Shown one piece after another: positions 45,187-57,731 of a stretch of 64,000 nucleotides of DNA. Numbering within the stretch: the stretch's first letter is position 1; every line of letters begins with the position of its first letter. The DNA is taken from NCBI GenBank assembly GCA_037974665.1, contig CM075765.1:4593501-4657500 (forward strand), read 5' to 3'. Source of the stretch: Ehretia macrophylla (Eukaryota > Streptophyta > Magnoliopsida > Boraginales > Ehretiaceae). The notes beneath the pieces were generated by a model. That model saw only the letters and a program-made list of their open reading frames with translations, searched no databases and was not told the DNA's origin. A program made the translations under genes and the position numbers.

Positions 45187-46147
45187 AATCCTACAACCCA
45201 ACATCCCCTGGCATACTCTATACTAGGCGAGCGAAGGACTAGGGTACGGGGCTAGGGCAACTAACACTAACAAGCCCGATACCGCCCAGCGAGGCCCATC
45301 ACACCCGTCCCGAACACTGTGGTTGCGCAACCATCGAAACAGTATCACAAAATACAACAATAAAAACTATTAAACACATAAATGAGGGACAACAAAATAG
45401 GTTTCCCTCAAAATACAAAAGCAATTCAATAAACATTATAATAATAAGATCAACAAGTTTACTAGCCATTTCCAACATTAAACATAACTTAAGCACATAA
45501 CCCTTTTGTCTACAAGCACGATTTAGGTTCTAAATGAAACACGAAGCAATATTTACTAGGTTGCTCCAAAATGAAACACGAAGCAATATTTATTAGGTAG
45601 CTCTAGGTTGCTCCAAAATGCTTCCAAACTCAAGCTCAAGGATCAAATTGCAAGCTAGTTGAAGTTTTTCCTATCCTTTATCTCATTCTTGCTCTCGGGT
45701 TTGGGGGGGACCTATTTGGTATTTTTGCTTTTGTTATTTGAGCTATTATGTTATGTATGTAATATAATGTATGAGTATATAATATATATTATGTATGTGT
45801 GTGTGTTGACAACAAAAATGGTCCAAAATAACTTGTGTAATCAATTAAACTATAGCCCAAAGTAAATAACTTCACTAGCCTACTAAAAGCCCATGTCTTA
45901 TTATTCACTCGAACAACTAAAACATTTTCTAAACAAACGCTCCTAACACGCAATGCTCATATTCTCATTTTTCTCATTCCTCAAATAGGTAATATAATAT
46001 AAGAAAAATGTTAATTCATAGAAATTAGATAGTAAAATTTTATGATGAATAGTAGCTATTGGCAAAAATAAATAAATGCACATTAGAATGCACAAATAGT
46101 GAATGCAACAGTTAATGGGAAATGTGATAGTGGTCTCGGGCGTCACA

Positions 46148-46501
46148 TCCTCTCCCGCTTAAACTAATTTCGTCCACGCAATTCTTACATGATTCGGCGA
46201 ACAACTCTAGATATCTATCTCGCATCTGATCCTCTTTCTCCCAAGTAGCATCTTTTAGCCCATGGTGATCCCACATAATCTGAACCATTGGAATACTTTT
46301 AGTTCTGAACTCTTGAACCTTCCAGTCCATAACCCGAAGAGGTTTCTCAGTGTACGACAAAGTCTCACTAATCTCCAAAGGCTCTGGCTCAAGAATATGA
46401 GAAGGATATGGTTGATAATTTCAAAGTATCGAGTCATGGAAGACATCATAAAGTCTGCCCAAACTCGGAGGCAAAGCTAATCTGTAAGCCAATGCACCAA
46501 C
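46148..46501 (-). pseudogene. Inner gypsy chromodomain end of pol, left of nested insertion
   Basis: Polypurine tract AAGCGGGAGAGGA on minus at 46148-46160. Then frame 46112-46378 holds the chromodomain (EFRTKSIPMVQIMWDHHG, DATWEKEDQMRDRY). The frame runs through the polypurine tract and ends inside the LTR. The segment ends at the target site CCAAC (46497-46501) of the nested solo LTR. Confidence 0.87.
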
Positions 46502-48801
46502 TGTTACGCCCTAACTCGACCCCATTTACATTCAGTCATGACGCAATGAAATTTTGGCAATATAACGTCTGTAACATGAACATCAGGGCTCTAAACCAAC
46601 CCTTTAAAACATCACACAACCAACTTCAACCTTCAACAACAACTCCACAACCATTCAACAACTTTCAATAGCATATATTAAACAACTTTACAATATACCA
46701 CACACAAGTCATATGCCTCCGTTTCAACAACATACCACAAGCTATACCATACATATGCATACTTGTTACAACTAGTCTAGCAACTTAAGCATATTCCAAA
46801 AGTAAGACTACTAAACTAGCCATATACAATCCACTATCTTTAGATCATCTTATACAATATAAACTTCAAAGTAAATACAATCCAACTGGTTCTAATATAC
46901 AGGATAGGAAAAAGAGAACTTCAACTCAGATATCATGGATAAGACTCTGACACATAAGACTTCTCAGCAAATGGCACATTCTAAGCTTCCTGAGGGATGT
47001 ACCCAAAGTCTGGCTCAGTTATACCTGATGACAATAAATGAATAACGGTGAGTTTATATATAACAAAGCTCAGTGAAGATTCGAAAGATGTTTTAAAAAA
47101 ACATTTACTTTACCACTTGGAAAATCATCCTATGAACAATAACACACATTAAACATTATTAACATCAACATTACATTTCAAGCCACATAAATAACCATTC
47201 AATTGGGAAATGATACACTAGTTGGTGTAGCTCCATACGCTATCACGATCTCAACCAACTTCTTGTAACTCCCATAATACATAACCGAGGTACCTCATCT
47301 AGCCACTCCCTCCATGGCATCTCCGCCCATGCAAGCTGGGGGTAGCCTATGATAGTCATGCCGTTATCAACCCAACAACCCAATGCTGCCCGAGAGGTCA
47401 CACACACTATCAAGACTCATGACAATAATAATGAACATCTCATATTCTAGAAAGACAACAAAGTAGGTTGTCCTCCAGATCATTATCAATCATCAATCAG
47501 TTAACAACATATCAATCAACATAACATCTATTAAACAACTATGACAACCAAGTTAGATGACAAAGTAGGCCACCCAACTTAACACACATATCAACATACT
47601 TCCAAACCCGATCCTACTCAACAACAATCCAAGAATTAACTACTCAAACACTACCACCCAACAAAAGACAACATTTTAATAATTCAAACAAAGATTACAC
47701 AATCTTCCAACATTCATAACTTACAATCTAGAAACCCAATAACCTCCAAACCACTTCCCATCACTCTTCCACATATGCAACTATATTTACCCCACCCAAA
47801 ACCAACCAAAAGCCAACCAAAGCAAGTCCAACAACCCTATTTTTGGCAATGCACCTAGGATGAATTTTTGGACTTTTGCTACGACATTCAAATTAAAAAA
47901 TCGGCATTACAACATTACTACACAATAATTAACAAACTCATAGAAGCAACAACCACTCAATTCCAACCACTACAACAACAATTATTCAACTATAAGCCAA
48001 TAAATTAATTTTAATGCCTAAAAATTAGAAATATATGCTACTACAATTCAAAACAACTATAAATACATATAAATGGTCATTGGCAACTACTGACCAATAA
48101 TCTAAAGACAATTTAACAAAACATTGGATAAAAATGTAACTATAGAAATTTGACAAGAAATAGCATTTCTAGATTTAAATTTTTTCTATCACTTTTGATC
48201 TGAAACAATGCTAGGAATGCGAAGAACGGATACCCAACAAGCGGAATCTAACTCGGAATGAAAAACTTTGGACAAAAATTGAGTTTCTAAGGAAAAATTG
48301 CTTTGAAAAACTTTGAAATTTTCCTCTCTTTTTTTCCCTCAACCTCGCGGCAATGTTTGTGTAAAGTAGGGTATTTTGCATTATTTTATTGTGTGTTATC
48401 ATCTTATATAAGAAGTCAAAACAAGACAACAAGGTCAAATGCAATTTTAATTGAGTTTTAATTCAAAAGACAAGTTTAACAAAGACAAGTTTTAAAAACA
48501 TATGTTCACCCAAGAAGAAACCAAATCTCAGAAAACGCTCTCTACATGCTACAACCAAAACTACCAGACGCATTTACCAAACACCTTGCACCGCCACATA
48601 ACACCACCGCACCAAAACATCGCTCCACCACACATTCTTCCCGTAAACGGCATACTTCCTACTGTTAATGAGTTCCCGAAGCTTAATGAGGCATACTCAA
48701 CAACAACCAAAGGTAATACAAGCAACTCGTTACCGCTGTACTCTCCTCGAGCGTAGAACAAATCCTTCCAATCTGTTATTAGAGCATCGTTACCGCCGAT
48801 C

Positions 48802-50091
48802 ATGCCTCGGAGAAATCCAAAAATCTACAAGAACACTCCAGCTTCAGTCTTTTTCATAGATGAACTGGATAACCTAGCCGCAATCCATCGATTCTCCATA
48901 GTCGAAAAATTCATAAAAACTCCAAATTTGGCAAGGATAAGCAAAACTCTTGCAAATATGAAATTGATAAGCAGATATCAAGTTCTATGGCTTGATTACA
49001 AACATGTGCTAATTAAACTTGATAACGAGCTTGATTTCAAAAGAATTTGGGCAAAGAAGGAGTGGTTCATTGATGAAAAGAAAATGAGAACCTTCAAATG
49101 GTCGCCGGACTTCATGCCGGAGAAGGAATCATCTATAGTGCTGGTGTGGGTGTCAATTCTGAGTCTACTAGTACATCTTTATGAAAAATCTACAATCCTC
49201 AATCTTATCTCGCCAATTGGAAACCCGTTGCAGATGGACGAGACTACAGCTAATGGTACAAGGCCAACCATGGCTAGGGTTTGCATTGAGTTTGATTGCT
49301 TGAAAATACTACCAGAGGCAGTTTGGGTTCAATTTAGAGATCACAATTCTGGTCAAAATGTGGGAGGTTATTGGCAGAAAATTATTTTTGCAACAATGCC
49401 TGATTTTTGCACGAATTGCAATCATTTAGGGCATGATAAAAATGGATGCATACTTCTAGGAAAAGGTACTAATGTCAAATCAATGAGCAAAGAGCAGAGA
49501 GTAGAAGGTATTGTTGCCAGTAAAGATGTTGATATTGTGCAAAAACAGGTGCAAAACAGAGATTCATATATGGAGAAAAAGGATATGATTGAGAGCAGGA
49601 AAGCAAACGAAGAACAAGAGAATAAACACCTTCATATTGAATCTACAGAAAAGAGGCACAACTCAGAAAAAGAACAGAGATGTTGGGAGAAGGGTGAAAC
49701 TAGCAAGATTCACATCGGTGCTACGAGGGCTGAGGGAGACGGCGACATATTTGTGGAGCATATTGTTGGAAATCAAAGGGGTCGCAATAGTAAAGCTCAA
49801 TTTTCTAAAAATAATACTCAAAAAGACCATTACATTTCTACTGCCAATAGATATGGAGCACTTGCAAGTCAAGAAACAGAGAATGACGAAGGGGAGATCC
49901 CTGAAGGAAAATTAGGAAAGTCTGGGTTTAAGACTAACAAGGCAGAATCCTATGGTAAATGTCATGAAGATAGGTCTCCTTGCTCACATAAAGTTGCACC
50001 CAAAAACACAGTGTTAAGCTCAGGTTTGATTGATGAACAGTCCAGGGGTCTTGCGAAAAGTGTCATGAAGAAGAGACTACCCATTCAATAA
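48802..50091 (+). pseudogene. LINE ORF1, DUF4283-like RNA-binding protein
   Basis: An uninterrupted 429-codon frame. The N-terminal region (roughly residues 30-130) is DUF4283-like: VLIKLDNELDFKRIWAKKEW, then FKWSPDFMPEKESSIVLVWV. A zinc knuckle FCTNCNHLGHDKNGC follows around residue 205, and the C-terminal half is charged and low-complexity. Family role: coats LINE RNA and accompanies ORF2 protein to the nucleus. The frame is intact, but the partner ORF2 is not, so I mark it as part of a dead element. The start could also be a nearby downstream ATG. Confidence 0.82.
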
Positions 50092-50144
50092 ACATAGTTG
50101 CCGACTGTAAACAAGATTGGAGAGACTGAAATAAGGAAATCATA

Positions 50145-50472
50145 TTGCCTAATAACAATACTTCTGAAGAGTTCCGTGAAAAGTGTCATGATGAAGGAAC
50201 TCCTCAAATCTCCATTTCCATTCACCTTGGCCATATAGATGAAAATCGAGGTCAGGCAATTATGATATCACTAGATAATGGAGCTATCAAGCTCTCTTCT
50301 CTGCCTAAAGGACATCCTCGAATCCTGACTCGCAGCAAGTCTTTGGGGAGTTCACCTGGAGATTTTGAACAAACTAAATTACCTAGAAGGCTAAATCCAA
50401 GATGGGTCAACTTGGGCAGTCCATGGAAAACTCGAAGCAAATCTTCCACAGAATCTTCTACCAGCATCATCA
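50145..50472 (+). pseudogene. LINE inter-ORF region / ORF1 tail
   Basis: A 111-codon frame at 50145-50480, rich in Ser, Lys and Arg (RILTRSKSLGSSPGDFEQTK), overlaps the ORF2 start by a few bases. It may be the end of a longer ORF1 split from it by stops at about 50089. No domain recognised. Confidence 0.4.
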
Positions 50473-51720
50473 ATGATTAATACAATCATATGGAATATTA
50501 GAGGCATTGCTAGGAAGGTTGGTTTGAGACGCCTTAAAACTTTACTAAGAGTTCATAAACCAAAGGTTGTTGGCATTTTGGAACCATTGGTTGACAAAAA
50601 TAAATTGGAAGAGTACTCTAGCTGCTTGGGTTTACAGTGCGCAGCTGTTAATACAATTAATAAAATTTGGATTTTCTGGGACCAATACCTCAGCTGCCAG
50701 ATTATAAGTGACCATGCTCAATGTCTAACATTAAGTATTAGTTCTCCCTGGCTTTCTTTCAAGATGATATTTTTAGTGGTTTATGCCAAAACTTGCAGAT
50801 CGGATAGAAAGGCTCTTTGGGGTGAGTTGTGCAGGATGTCTTCAATTATAACTGATCCCTGGATTGTTAGAGGAGATTTCAATACTTTACTATCCGTTGA
50901 TGAAAGGAAAAATGGTGCATCTCCAAATCGGGGATCCATGGAAGATTTTAATTCATGCTTGATGGACTGTGGGTTAAATGATGCTGGCTATGAAAGACAA
51001 CCTTTTACTTGGGAGAGAAATAAACTCATGCAAAGATTAGACATAGCTTGCATTAACCAAGCTTGGGTCGTAATGTTTGATCAAACAAAGGTATCTCATT
51101 TGGCTAGAGCTGGTTCTGATCATTGTCCTCTTCTCATTGCTTGTTCACAGAAAGTAAATAGAGGTCCTAGTTCATTCAAGTTTATCAATGCTTGGACTCA
51201 ACATAATAGCTTCATTACAACTGTGAAGACAAGCTGGACAACACCAATCTATGCAAAAGGGATAATGAAGATTTGGCTTAAACAGAAAAGATTGAAGAAT
51301 GAGATGAAATCTTGGAACAAAAACCACTTTGGAGACATTTTTCAGCAGGTTAAGAATGCTGAGGATGAAGCTCAGAAAATGGAGGATGCTTATATGAAGG
51401 ACCCTTCCCCTCATAATAGAGAAAAACTTCATTAAGCTACTTCTAAACTCAACCTTACTCTTTCAATTGAAGAGTCTTTTTGGAAACAAAAAGCTGAGGT
51501 GAAATGGTTGAATGAAGGTGATAAGAATACCAAGTATTTTCAAGCAAGAGTCAGAAAGAAGCAGATTAGGAATCATATTTGGAGCATCAACAAAGAGAAT
51601 GATGAAACTTTGCATCAACAAGATGAAATCAAGACCAGTGCTATCCAGTTTTTCTCATATCTTCTGCATAAAGAAGAAGATTGTATCATTACAAAATTTG
51701 GAACTTCATTCTTAAGCTAA
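50473..51720 (+). pseudogene. LINE ORF2: endonuclease and linker
   Basis: An APE-type endonuclease that would nick the target. All main motifs are present: TIIWNIRGI, GILEPLVD, IVRGDFNTLLSVDERKNG and GSDHCPLLI. A TAA at 51433-51435 interrupts it; the same frame resumes and runs to 51720 (VKWLNEGDKNTKYFQARVRK), the usual stretch before RT. The frame then shifts. Confidence 0.88.
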
Positions 51721-52943
51721 TCACCCAAGATGATAATCAAATGCTTAACTCTGATCCATCTTTAGCAGAAATCCTTGAAACTGTCTTTTCCATGGATGCT
51801 AATAGTGCAGCAGGGCCTGATGGGTTTTCAGCTCTTTTTTATCAACACTGTTGGGATATTATTAAAGAAGATCTTCATGAAGCTGTGATGGATTTCTTCC
51901 AAGGAGGAATGCTACCAAGAGGGGTGACTGCCACTTCAATTGTTCTCATTCCTAAAGGAAACACCCCCAGAAAATGGTCAGAATTTAGGCCAATTAGCCT
52001 ATGCACAGTGCTTAACAAAATAATCACTAAAGTACTTACCAATAGACTTGCTCAAGTACTGCCCACAATTATCTCTTTACAGCAAAGTGGTTTTGTTCCT
52101 GGAAGGCAAATTGAAGATAATATCTTCTTAGCCCAGGAAATGGTTCACAAGATTGACAGAAGAGTTAGAGGTGGGAATGCTATCCTGAAATTAGAAATGA
52201 TGAAGGCTTATGATAGATTGGATTGGACTTTCCTCTACTATATGCTTACGGCCTTTGGCTTTGATGAGTGCTGGGTGAATAAAATTAGAAAGTGCATAAG
52301 CAACTGCTGGTTTTCCATCTTAATCAGTGGGAAAAATACATGTTTCTTTAATTCGAGCAGAGGCATGCGACAAGGAGACCATATCTCCTCTGCTTTGTTC
52401 ATTATAGCAGCAGAATATCTCTCAAGAGGACTCAGCCATATCTTCAATCATTATCCTTCCATGAGATATCAAACTGGTTGCAAAACTTACATCTCTCATC
52501 TAGCTTTTGCTGATGATATTATTATTTTTACTAATGGATGTAAAAATTATATTCAGCACATTATGGACTTTCTCAAACAATATGAGCTAGCTGCAGGATA
52601 GAAAATCAACTCAGATAAAAGTGGATTTTTCTTGCCTAAGAATGCCCCATCTTCCAGAAGCTTGATTATTACAGGAGTAACCAAATTCAAAAAACAATCT
52701 CTTCCCACTAAATACCTTGAAGTCCAATTGTATAAAGGCCCTAAGAAGAGTTTTTTCTTTGATGAGCTTATTCAGAGGCTACAAGCTAGGCTAACAGGAT
52801 GGGAGCATAAAACCCTTTCCGCTGGAGGAAGAATTACGCTTATTCAAAGTATCCTCGCCTAGATGCCGTTCCATTTATTGCAGGTGATTAACGCAACTAA
52901 AAATATCATTCTGCGTATTGAAAGATTATTCAATAGTTTTTAA
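51681..52943 (+). pseudogene. LINE ORF2: reverse transcriptase
   Basis: Begins in a different frame from the endonuclease. Motifs: AAGPDGFSALFYQHCW, FRPISLCTVLNKIITKVL, QQSGFVPGRQIEDNI, then LKLEMMKAYDRLDW, where the usual first Asp of motif A is Glu. Next are RGMRQGDHISSALF and the catalytic HLAFADDIIIF. Stops lie at 52599-52601, 52860-52862 and about 52941. RT is otherwise full length. Confidence 0.88.
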
Positions 52944-53813
52944 TGGGGGAGCAAGAGTAACCAAAAGAAAATACACTGGTGTTCTTGGAAGAAGGTTTGC
53001 AAACCTAAAAATGAAGGAGGGCTTGGTTTTAGAAGTCTTCAGGACTCTACAGTAGCTTATAGCATGAAAATGTGGTGGAAGTTTAGAAGCTCCCACAATC
53101 TCTGGACACATTTCATGGATAAGTGCTATTGTAAAAATAAACACCCTATGGAATCCACAATCAAACCTCAAGACTCTCCTGGCTGGAAAAGAATGAGAAA
53201 AATTGCTGAAGTTTGTGAAAAGCAAATACGTTGGAAACTTGGCAAAACGAGTGTTGAATTTTGGAATGATACTTGGTGGGGTGAGCAGCCTCTGAAAAAT
53301 TGTTGTAACATCCAAGGGACCTCATCAATTAAAGTCCACGATTTCTTCAATAGAGAAGATTGGAATACGACCAAATTAAAAGAGGTCTTACCCATGCATT
53401 TGTTAGAAAAAATCAGAGAAGTTCACTTCAATCTTGAGGTGGGAGATATTGCAATGTAGGATCAAACCCCTAATGGTTTATTTACCCTTAAAAGTGCCTG
53501 GCAGATTATCAGGAATAAGGGTGCTAGACAGTTGATTTATGGGAAAATCTGGCACCCTTCTATCCCTACAAAAATTTCATTTTTTACTTGGAGAGTCCTC
53601 AATAATTGGCTCCCCACGGATGATAAATTGCAGTCCAAAGGGATCACTACTGTTTCTAAATGTCAATGTTGCAGCATCCAAGAAACACAGGCTCATTGTC
53701 TTTTTGAAAGCCACAAAGCAATTGAAGTTTGGCAACATTTTGCTAAAATCTTCAATATCAATCTTCCAAGCGATAGCAAAGTAAATTTCTGGTTGTCAGC
53801 TTGGATTTTTTAA
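52944..53813 (+). pseudogene. LINE ORF2: C-terminal region with zf-RVT-like zinc finger
   Basis: In the RT frame, WCSWKKVCKPKNEGGLGFRS and the KMWWKFR region typical of plant LINEs are followed by WHPSIPTKISFFTWRVLNNW and a Cys/His cluster KCQCCSIQETQAHCLFE. A TAG at 53457-53459 stands where Trp is expected. Confidence 0.83.
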
Positions 53814-54014
53814 GGAGATTATGTTTGCAGTGGCCACATTAGAATAATTATTCCTATATTCATTTTGTGGTTCATGTGGAGTGAGAGAAACAGGGCTAAG
53901 CACCAAAACATGGGCTTCTATGCTTCAAGAGTAATATGGAGAGTTCGCAAGCTTATTACTCGAATTCATCAAGCAGGTCTTCTCAGAAAAAGACAATAGA
54001 AATGTGATTATGAT

Positions 54015-54575
54015 ATGTTGCACAATTTTCACTGTCATTACACTCAAAGTATAATCATTCCTCATATCATAGTTCAATGGCTGAAGCCGGATGAGGGTGC
54101 ATTCAAACTAAATGTTGATGGCAGTGTGCACAATAATGGAAAAGCAGGCGGGGGATGTGTCTTGCGGGATTACAAAGGGGATGTGGTCTTCTGTTTCTTC
54201 AGTAACTTTGGAAAGCAGTCTCCTATTAAAGCTAAACTTATGGCCTTAAATTTTGGGTTATCCTTATGTCGTGACATGGGTTTTTTTGAAATATGAGCTG
54301 AAATGGATGCTCTTAGTGCAGTCCTTCTAATCAACCAAGGAAGGAATGGTTCTTGGGATATATCCTATGAGCTGGAAAAGGCAAAAAATATTCTTAAGAT
54401 TTGCAATGCAAAGTTAACTCATATACACAGGGAAGGAAATCAAATGGCTGACTATCTTGCTAATAAAGGAGCTGATAGCAATCAAATGGAGGTCTTTACG
54501 TCACTACAACAGTGTAAAGATCTTAAAGGATTAATGAAGATGGATAAAGCTGGGCTTCCTTATATCAGAATTTAG
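54015..54575 (+). pseudogene. LINE ORF2: RNase H domain
   Basis: Plant-LINE RNase H: KLNVDGSVHNNGKAGGGCVL keeps the first Asp. KAKLMALNFGLSL has Lys near the position where the catalytic Glu (AE-L) is expected. EMDALSAVLLI keeps the next Asp, and HIHREGNQMADYLANKGA the final Asp. A TGA at 54294-54296 interrupts the frame. The translation ends at TAG after 54572. Confidence 0.83.
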
Positions 54576-54873
54576 CGGCAACAAGATTGCATGTTGAAGG
54601 CTACAAGTAGTTTTACTTGTTAATTTTTAGCTAGGCAATTATTTTAGTTCTGGCTAGGACAATTAGGTAGTTGTTTTAATTGGCTGGAATAGGAATCTCT
54701 GTAATAAAGAGGTAGATTGTACCTCTTTTAGTTTAGTTGGATAATGGGGCAGGTAAGTCCTCCATCCTCCTTTAGAGGTAAGGCCTAGTCCCCCTCCATT
54801 TTTGTACCTTTTTTTGTTATTAATAAAATCCGGAGGGAAGTACCCCTTCTTACTTTAAAAAAAAAAAAAAAAA
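54576..54873 (+). other. LINE 3' UTR and poly(A) tail
   Basis: Non-coding, with an AATAAA word at about 54823 (ATTAATAAAATCC) and a 17-base poly(A) run at 54857-54873. Confidence 0.85.
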
Positions 54874-55341
54874 CCTTCTATTTCAATGCATTTTTCATTT
54901 GTGCCACGCTAGGATTATTAAAGATGATAAATGATTTATATTTAATTCATACTAGGTCAACGAAAGTCAACACAATAATCGTTTTGAGCAGAAATTACTA
55001 TTTTAACTTAAAAATGTACATTTTTGCCTGTAAAATCTATTTAAATTCCTATTCCGATTTAGAATCAGTTTTTGTCAAACACAGGTCTATTAATAACAGA
55101 AGAATAGGTTTTAAGACATTAAAAATATCCGTGTCAAAATTTTAGCGGACGTGTTTCAAAAATACTATTTATAAAACTCGACGATAAAATTTTCAATACC
55201 CATTTTTATGAAAATTTCATGGATGCTCACATAGCATGTAATAGGAGTAGAAATCACAAAATTAGCGCATTCTAAGTCAAATAACACATATACAAGTCAA
55301 AACACACAATTTCACACAAAGACGAAATTTGAGATTTCACA

Positions 55342-56471
55342 CCAACTTTCTCAATTATTTCAAACGGTCCTACATATCTCGGACTGAGTTTACCTCCTTT
55401 TTCATGCCGAATCAGACCTTTACGAGGAGAGATTTTAAGAAATACCCGGTCACCCACGACAAACTCTAGATCACGATGACGTCTATCTACATAACTCTTT
55501 TGCCGACTCTGAGCTGTAAGCATTCGTTTCTTGATAAGTTGCATATTATCAATCATTTTGTTCATCTCTAGTATCAAAGTAGGGTCAATAGTTTTGATCT
55601 CTCCAACCTCATCCCAATATAAAGGAGATTTGTATTTACGCCCATACAATGCCTCATATGGTGCCATGCCAATAGTAGCTTGGTAACTATTGTTATAGGC
55701 AAATTCTGCAAGTGGCAAATATCTCTCCTAGCTCTTACCAAAGTCCAGAATGCAGGCTCGTAGCATATCCTCAAGTATTTTGATAGTTCTTTTAGATTTC
55801 CTGTCAGTTTGAAGGTGATAAAATGTGTTGAAGCTCAACGTTGTGCCTAAAGCTTTCTGAATCTTCTACCATAATTGAGATGTGAACCTGGGATCTCTGT
55901 CCGACATAATACTCTTTGGGGTTCTGTGAAGTTTAACAATATTTTTAATATACAGCTCAGCTAACTTGTCAAGATTATCTGTTTTCTTCGTGGCAATAAA
56001 GTGAGAAGTCTTTGTCAATCTATCAAAAATAACCTATACAGAATCATTACCCTTCGAAGATATTGCCAAGTCTGACACGAAATCCATAGTAATGTGGTCC
56101 CATTTCCAATTTGGAATAGCCAATGGTTGTAGCAACCCTACAGGTCTCTGATGTTCAGCCTTAACTTTCTGATAGGTCAAGCATCTAGCTACATAGTCAG
56201 CAATCTTTCTTTTCATATTATTCCACTAGAAATTCTGTTTCAAATCCCTTTACATCTTTGTACTACCTGGGTGGATAGTATATCTTGAACTGTGTGCCTC
56301 TGCCAGTACTTTTTTCTTTAATGTTGGCTCACTTGGAATACCGATTCTACATTTAAATCTGAGAATGCCATCATCATGAAGTTTAAAATCCGACTCTCCC
56401 CCTTTTGACTTTTCTTGAATTATCAACAATTGAAGGTCAGTTTGTTGTGCTTCTCTGATTCTCGATAACAA
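55342..56471 (-). pseudogene. Inner gypsy integrase
   Basis: Broken pieces: 56250-56471 gives the region before and into the zinc-binding HHCC domain (EAHSSRYTIHPGSTKM). 56034-56216 holds [20 protein letters not shown] and [11 protein letters not shown] with the first catalytic Asp. 55342-55718 holds FAYNNSYQATIGMAPYEALY, SPLYWDEVGE and VFLKISPRKGLIRH. A TAG at 55728-55730 replaces Trp in the KSWERYLPL motif. The coding is cut at CCAAC by the nested solo LTR and continues at 46148-46501. Confidence 0.86.
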
Positions 56472-57731
56472 TAGAGATTGAATTTGTAGACTTGCAAATT
56501 GAATGCCTGAATTTGAAGTGCTTGGTTTCTACAAGCATAATTCTTCCATGAACTCCCAATTCTTGATAATTAGGCTGGCAACCATAGCTTTTCGGCTCAA
56601 AGCATCAGCGACAATATTGGCTTTACCTGGTAGATAACTAATAGTGCAGTTATAATCCTCAAGCAGCTTTAACCAATACCTCTACCTCATATTCAACTCT
56701 TTCTACGAAAACAAATATTTCAAGCTCTTGTGATCTGTGAAAATTTCAAATTTGTTACCCCATAAGTAGTGACGCCATTTCTTTAGTGCAAAGATGATAG
56801 CTGCAAGCTCAAGATCATGCGCAGGATACTTAAGTTCATAGGGTTTCAATTTTCTTGAGGCATATGCAATCACTTTTCCATTTTACATCAATACATAGCC
56901 TAAACCCTTCTTTGCAGCATCACTATAAATTACAAAGTTATCAGTTCTTTCAGGCAAAGCAAGAATATGAGCAGTAGTTAATATTTTCTTCAGTTCCTGG
57001 AAGCTAGCCTCACATTTCTCATTCCAATCAAACACAGTCTTCTTTTGAGTAAGCTTAGTCAAAGGCCCAGCAATTTTATAGAAATCCTTGACAAATCTTC
57101 TATAATAACCTGCTAAACCCAGAAAACTGTAGATCTCTGTAACAGTCTCAGACCGTGTCCATGACAATACAACCTCTATCTTTTTCGGATCAACAGAAAT
57201 ACCATCCTGTGAAATTATACGACCCAGAAAAGCAACTTGCTTCAACCAGAATTCACACTTGCTGAATTTAGCAAATAGATTATGCTCCTGCAAAGTCTGT
57301 AACACAATCCTCAAATGTTGTTCGTGCTCAGCCTCTGATTTTGAGTATACCAATATATCATCAATAAAAATAACCACAAACTGGTCTAAATATGGTCGGA
57401 ATACTCTCTGCATTAAATCTATAAATGCGGCGGGAACATTAGTCAATCTAAACGGCAGCACGACAAACTCATAGTGACCATATCTTGTTCTAAAAGCAGT
57501 TTTAGGTACATTATCCTTTCGGATTCTCAACTAATAGTAACCTTGTCTTAAATCAAATCTCGAGTACACTTTGGCACCTTGAAGCTGATCAAATAGTTCT
57601 TCTATCAAAGGTAATGAATACTTATTCTTTATTGTCACCTGGTTGAGTCCCCAGTAATCAATACACAAACGAAGGGATCTGTCTTTCTTTTTAACAAACA
57701 AGGCTGGTGCACCGCAGGGAGAAGAACTAGG
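56472..57731 (-). pseudogene. Inner gypsy reverse transcriptase and RNase H
   Basis: The frame 56883-57530 carries RT motifs [31 protein letters not shown] (catalytic F/Y-x-DD), [15 protein letters not shown] and [14 protein letters not shown], then the RNase H start [13 protein letters not shown]. RNase H continues to about 56480 with stops, including TAG at 56682-56684 and 56703-56705 where Gln is expected. RT upstream of 57530 is separated by TAG at 57531-57533 in a GYYQLRI context. Confidence 0.88.

Larger units (their letters stand above)
44372..46147 (-). repeat. Inner gypsy 3' LTR (internally deleted)
   Basis: 1776 bp, starting TGTCACGCCCCGACCC and ending CTCGGGCGTCACA. Compared with the 2458-bp 5' LTR it lacks roughly 0.6 kb (the counterpart of about 61340-61950). 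At the junction an AAATGAAACACGAAGCAATA unit is present twice (45532 and 45568). Hairpin at 44971-44988, palindrome at 45168-45186. Confidence 0.9.
48500..54873 (+). mobile_element. Non-LTR retrotransposon (plant LINE), inactive
   Basis: About 6.4 kb with ORF1 (48802-50091), ORF2 (50473-54575), a 3' UTR and a 17-base poly(A) tail (54857-54873). The 5' end is placed only approximately; no target-site duplication could be confirmed. ORF2 has one frameshift near 51.7 kb and at least six stops. It inserted in the solo LTR and is the youngest visible layer of the nest by position. Confidence 0.88.
46502..55341. mobile_element. Solo LTR of a second gypsy-like family, interrupted by a LINE
   Basis: It starts TGTTACGCCCTAACTCGACC and ends GAGATTTCACA, with perfect duplications CCAAC at 46497-46501 and 55342-55346, inside the inner gypsy integrase. 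Outside the LINE (46502 to about 48.5 kb, and 54874-55341) it has no coding sequence, so about 2.4-2.5 kb of solo LTR. It has its own CpG-rich block at 47220-47490 with CCCAATGCTGCCCG, related to the block in the other LTRs. Confidence 0.85.

Noticed and set aside
48211-48444. 77-codon minus-strand open frame near the LINE start
   Set aside because: Lies in solo-LTR sequence, has no motif and no counterpart in retroelement proteins.
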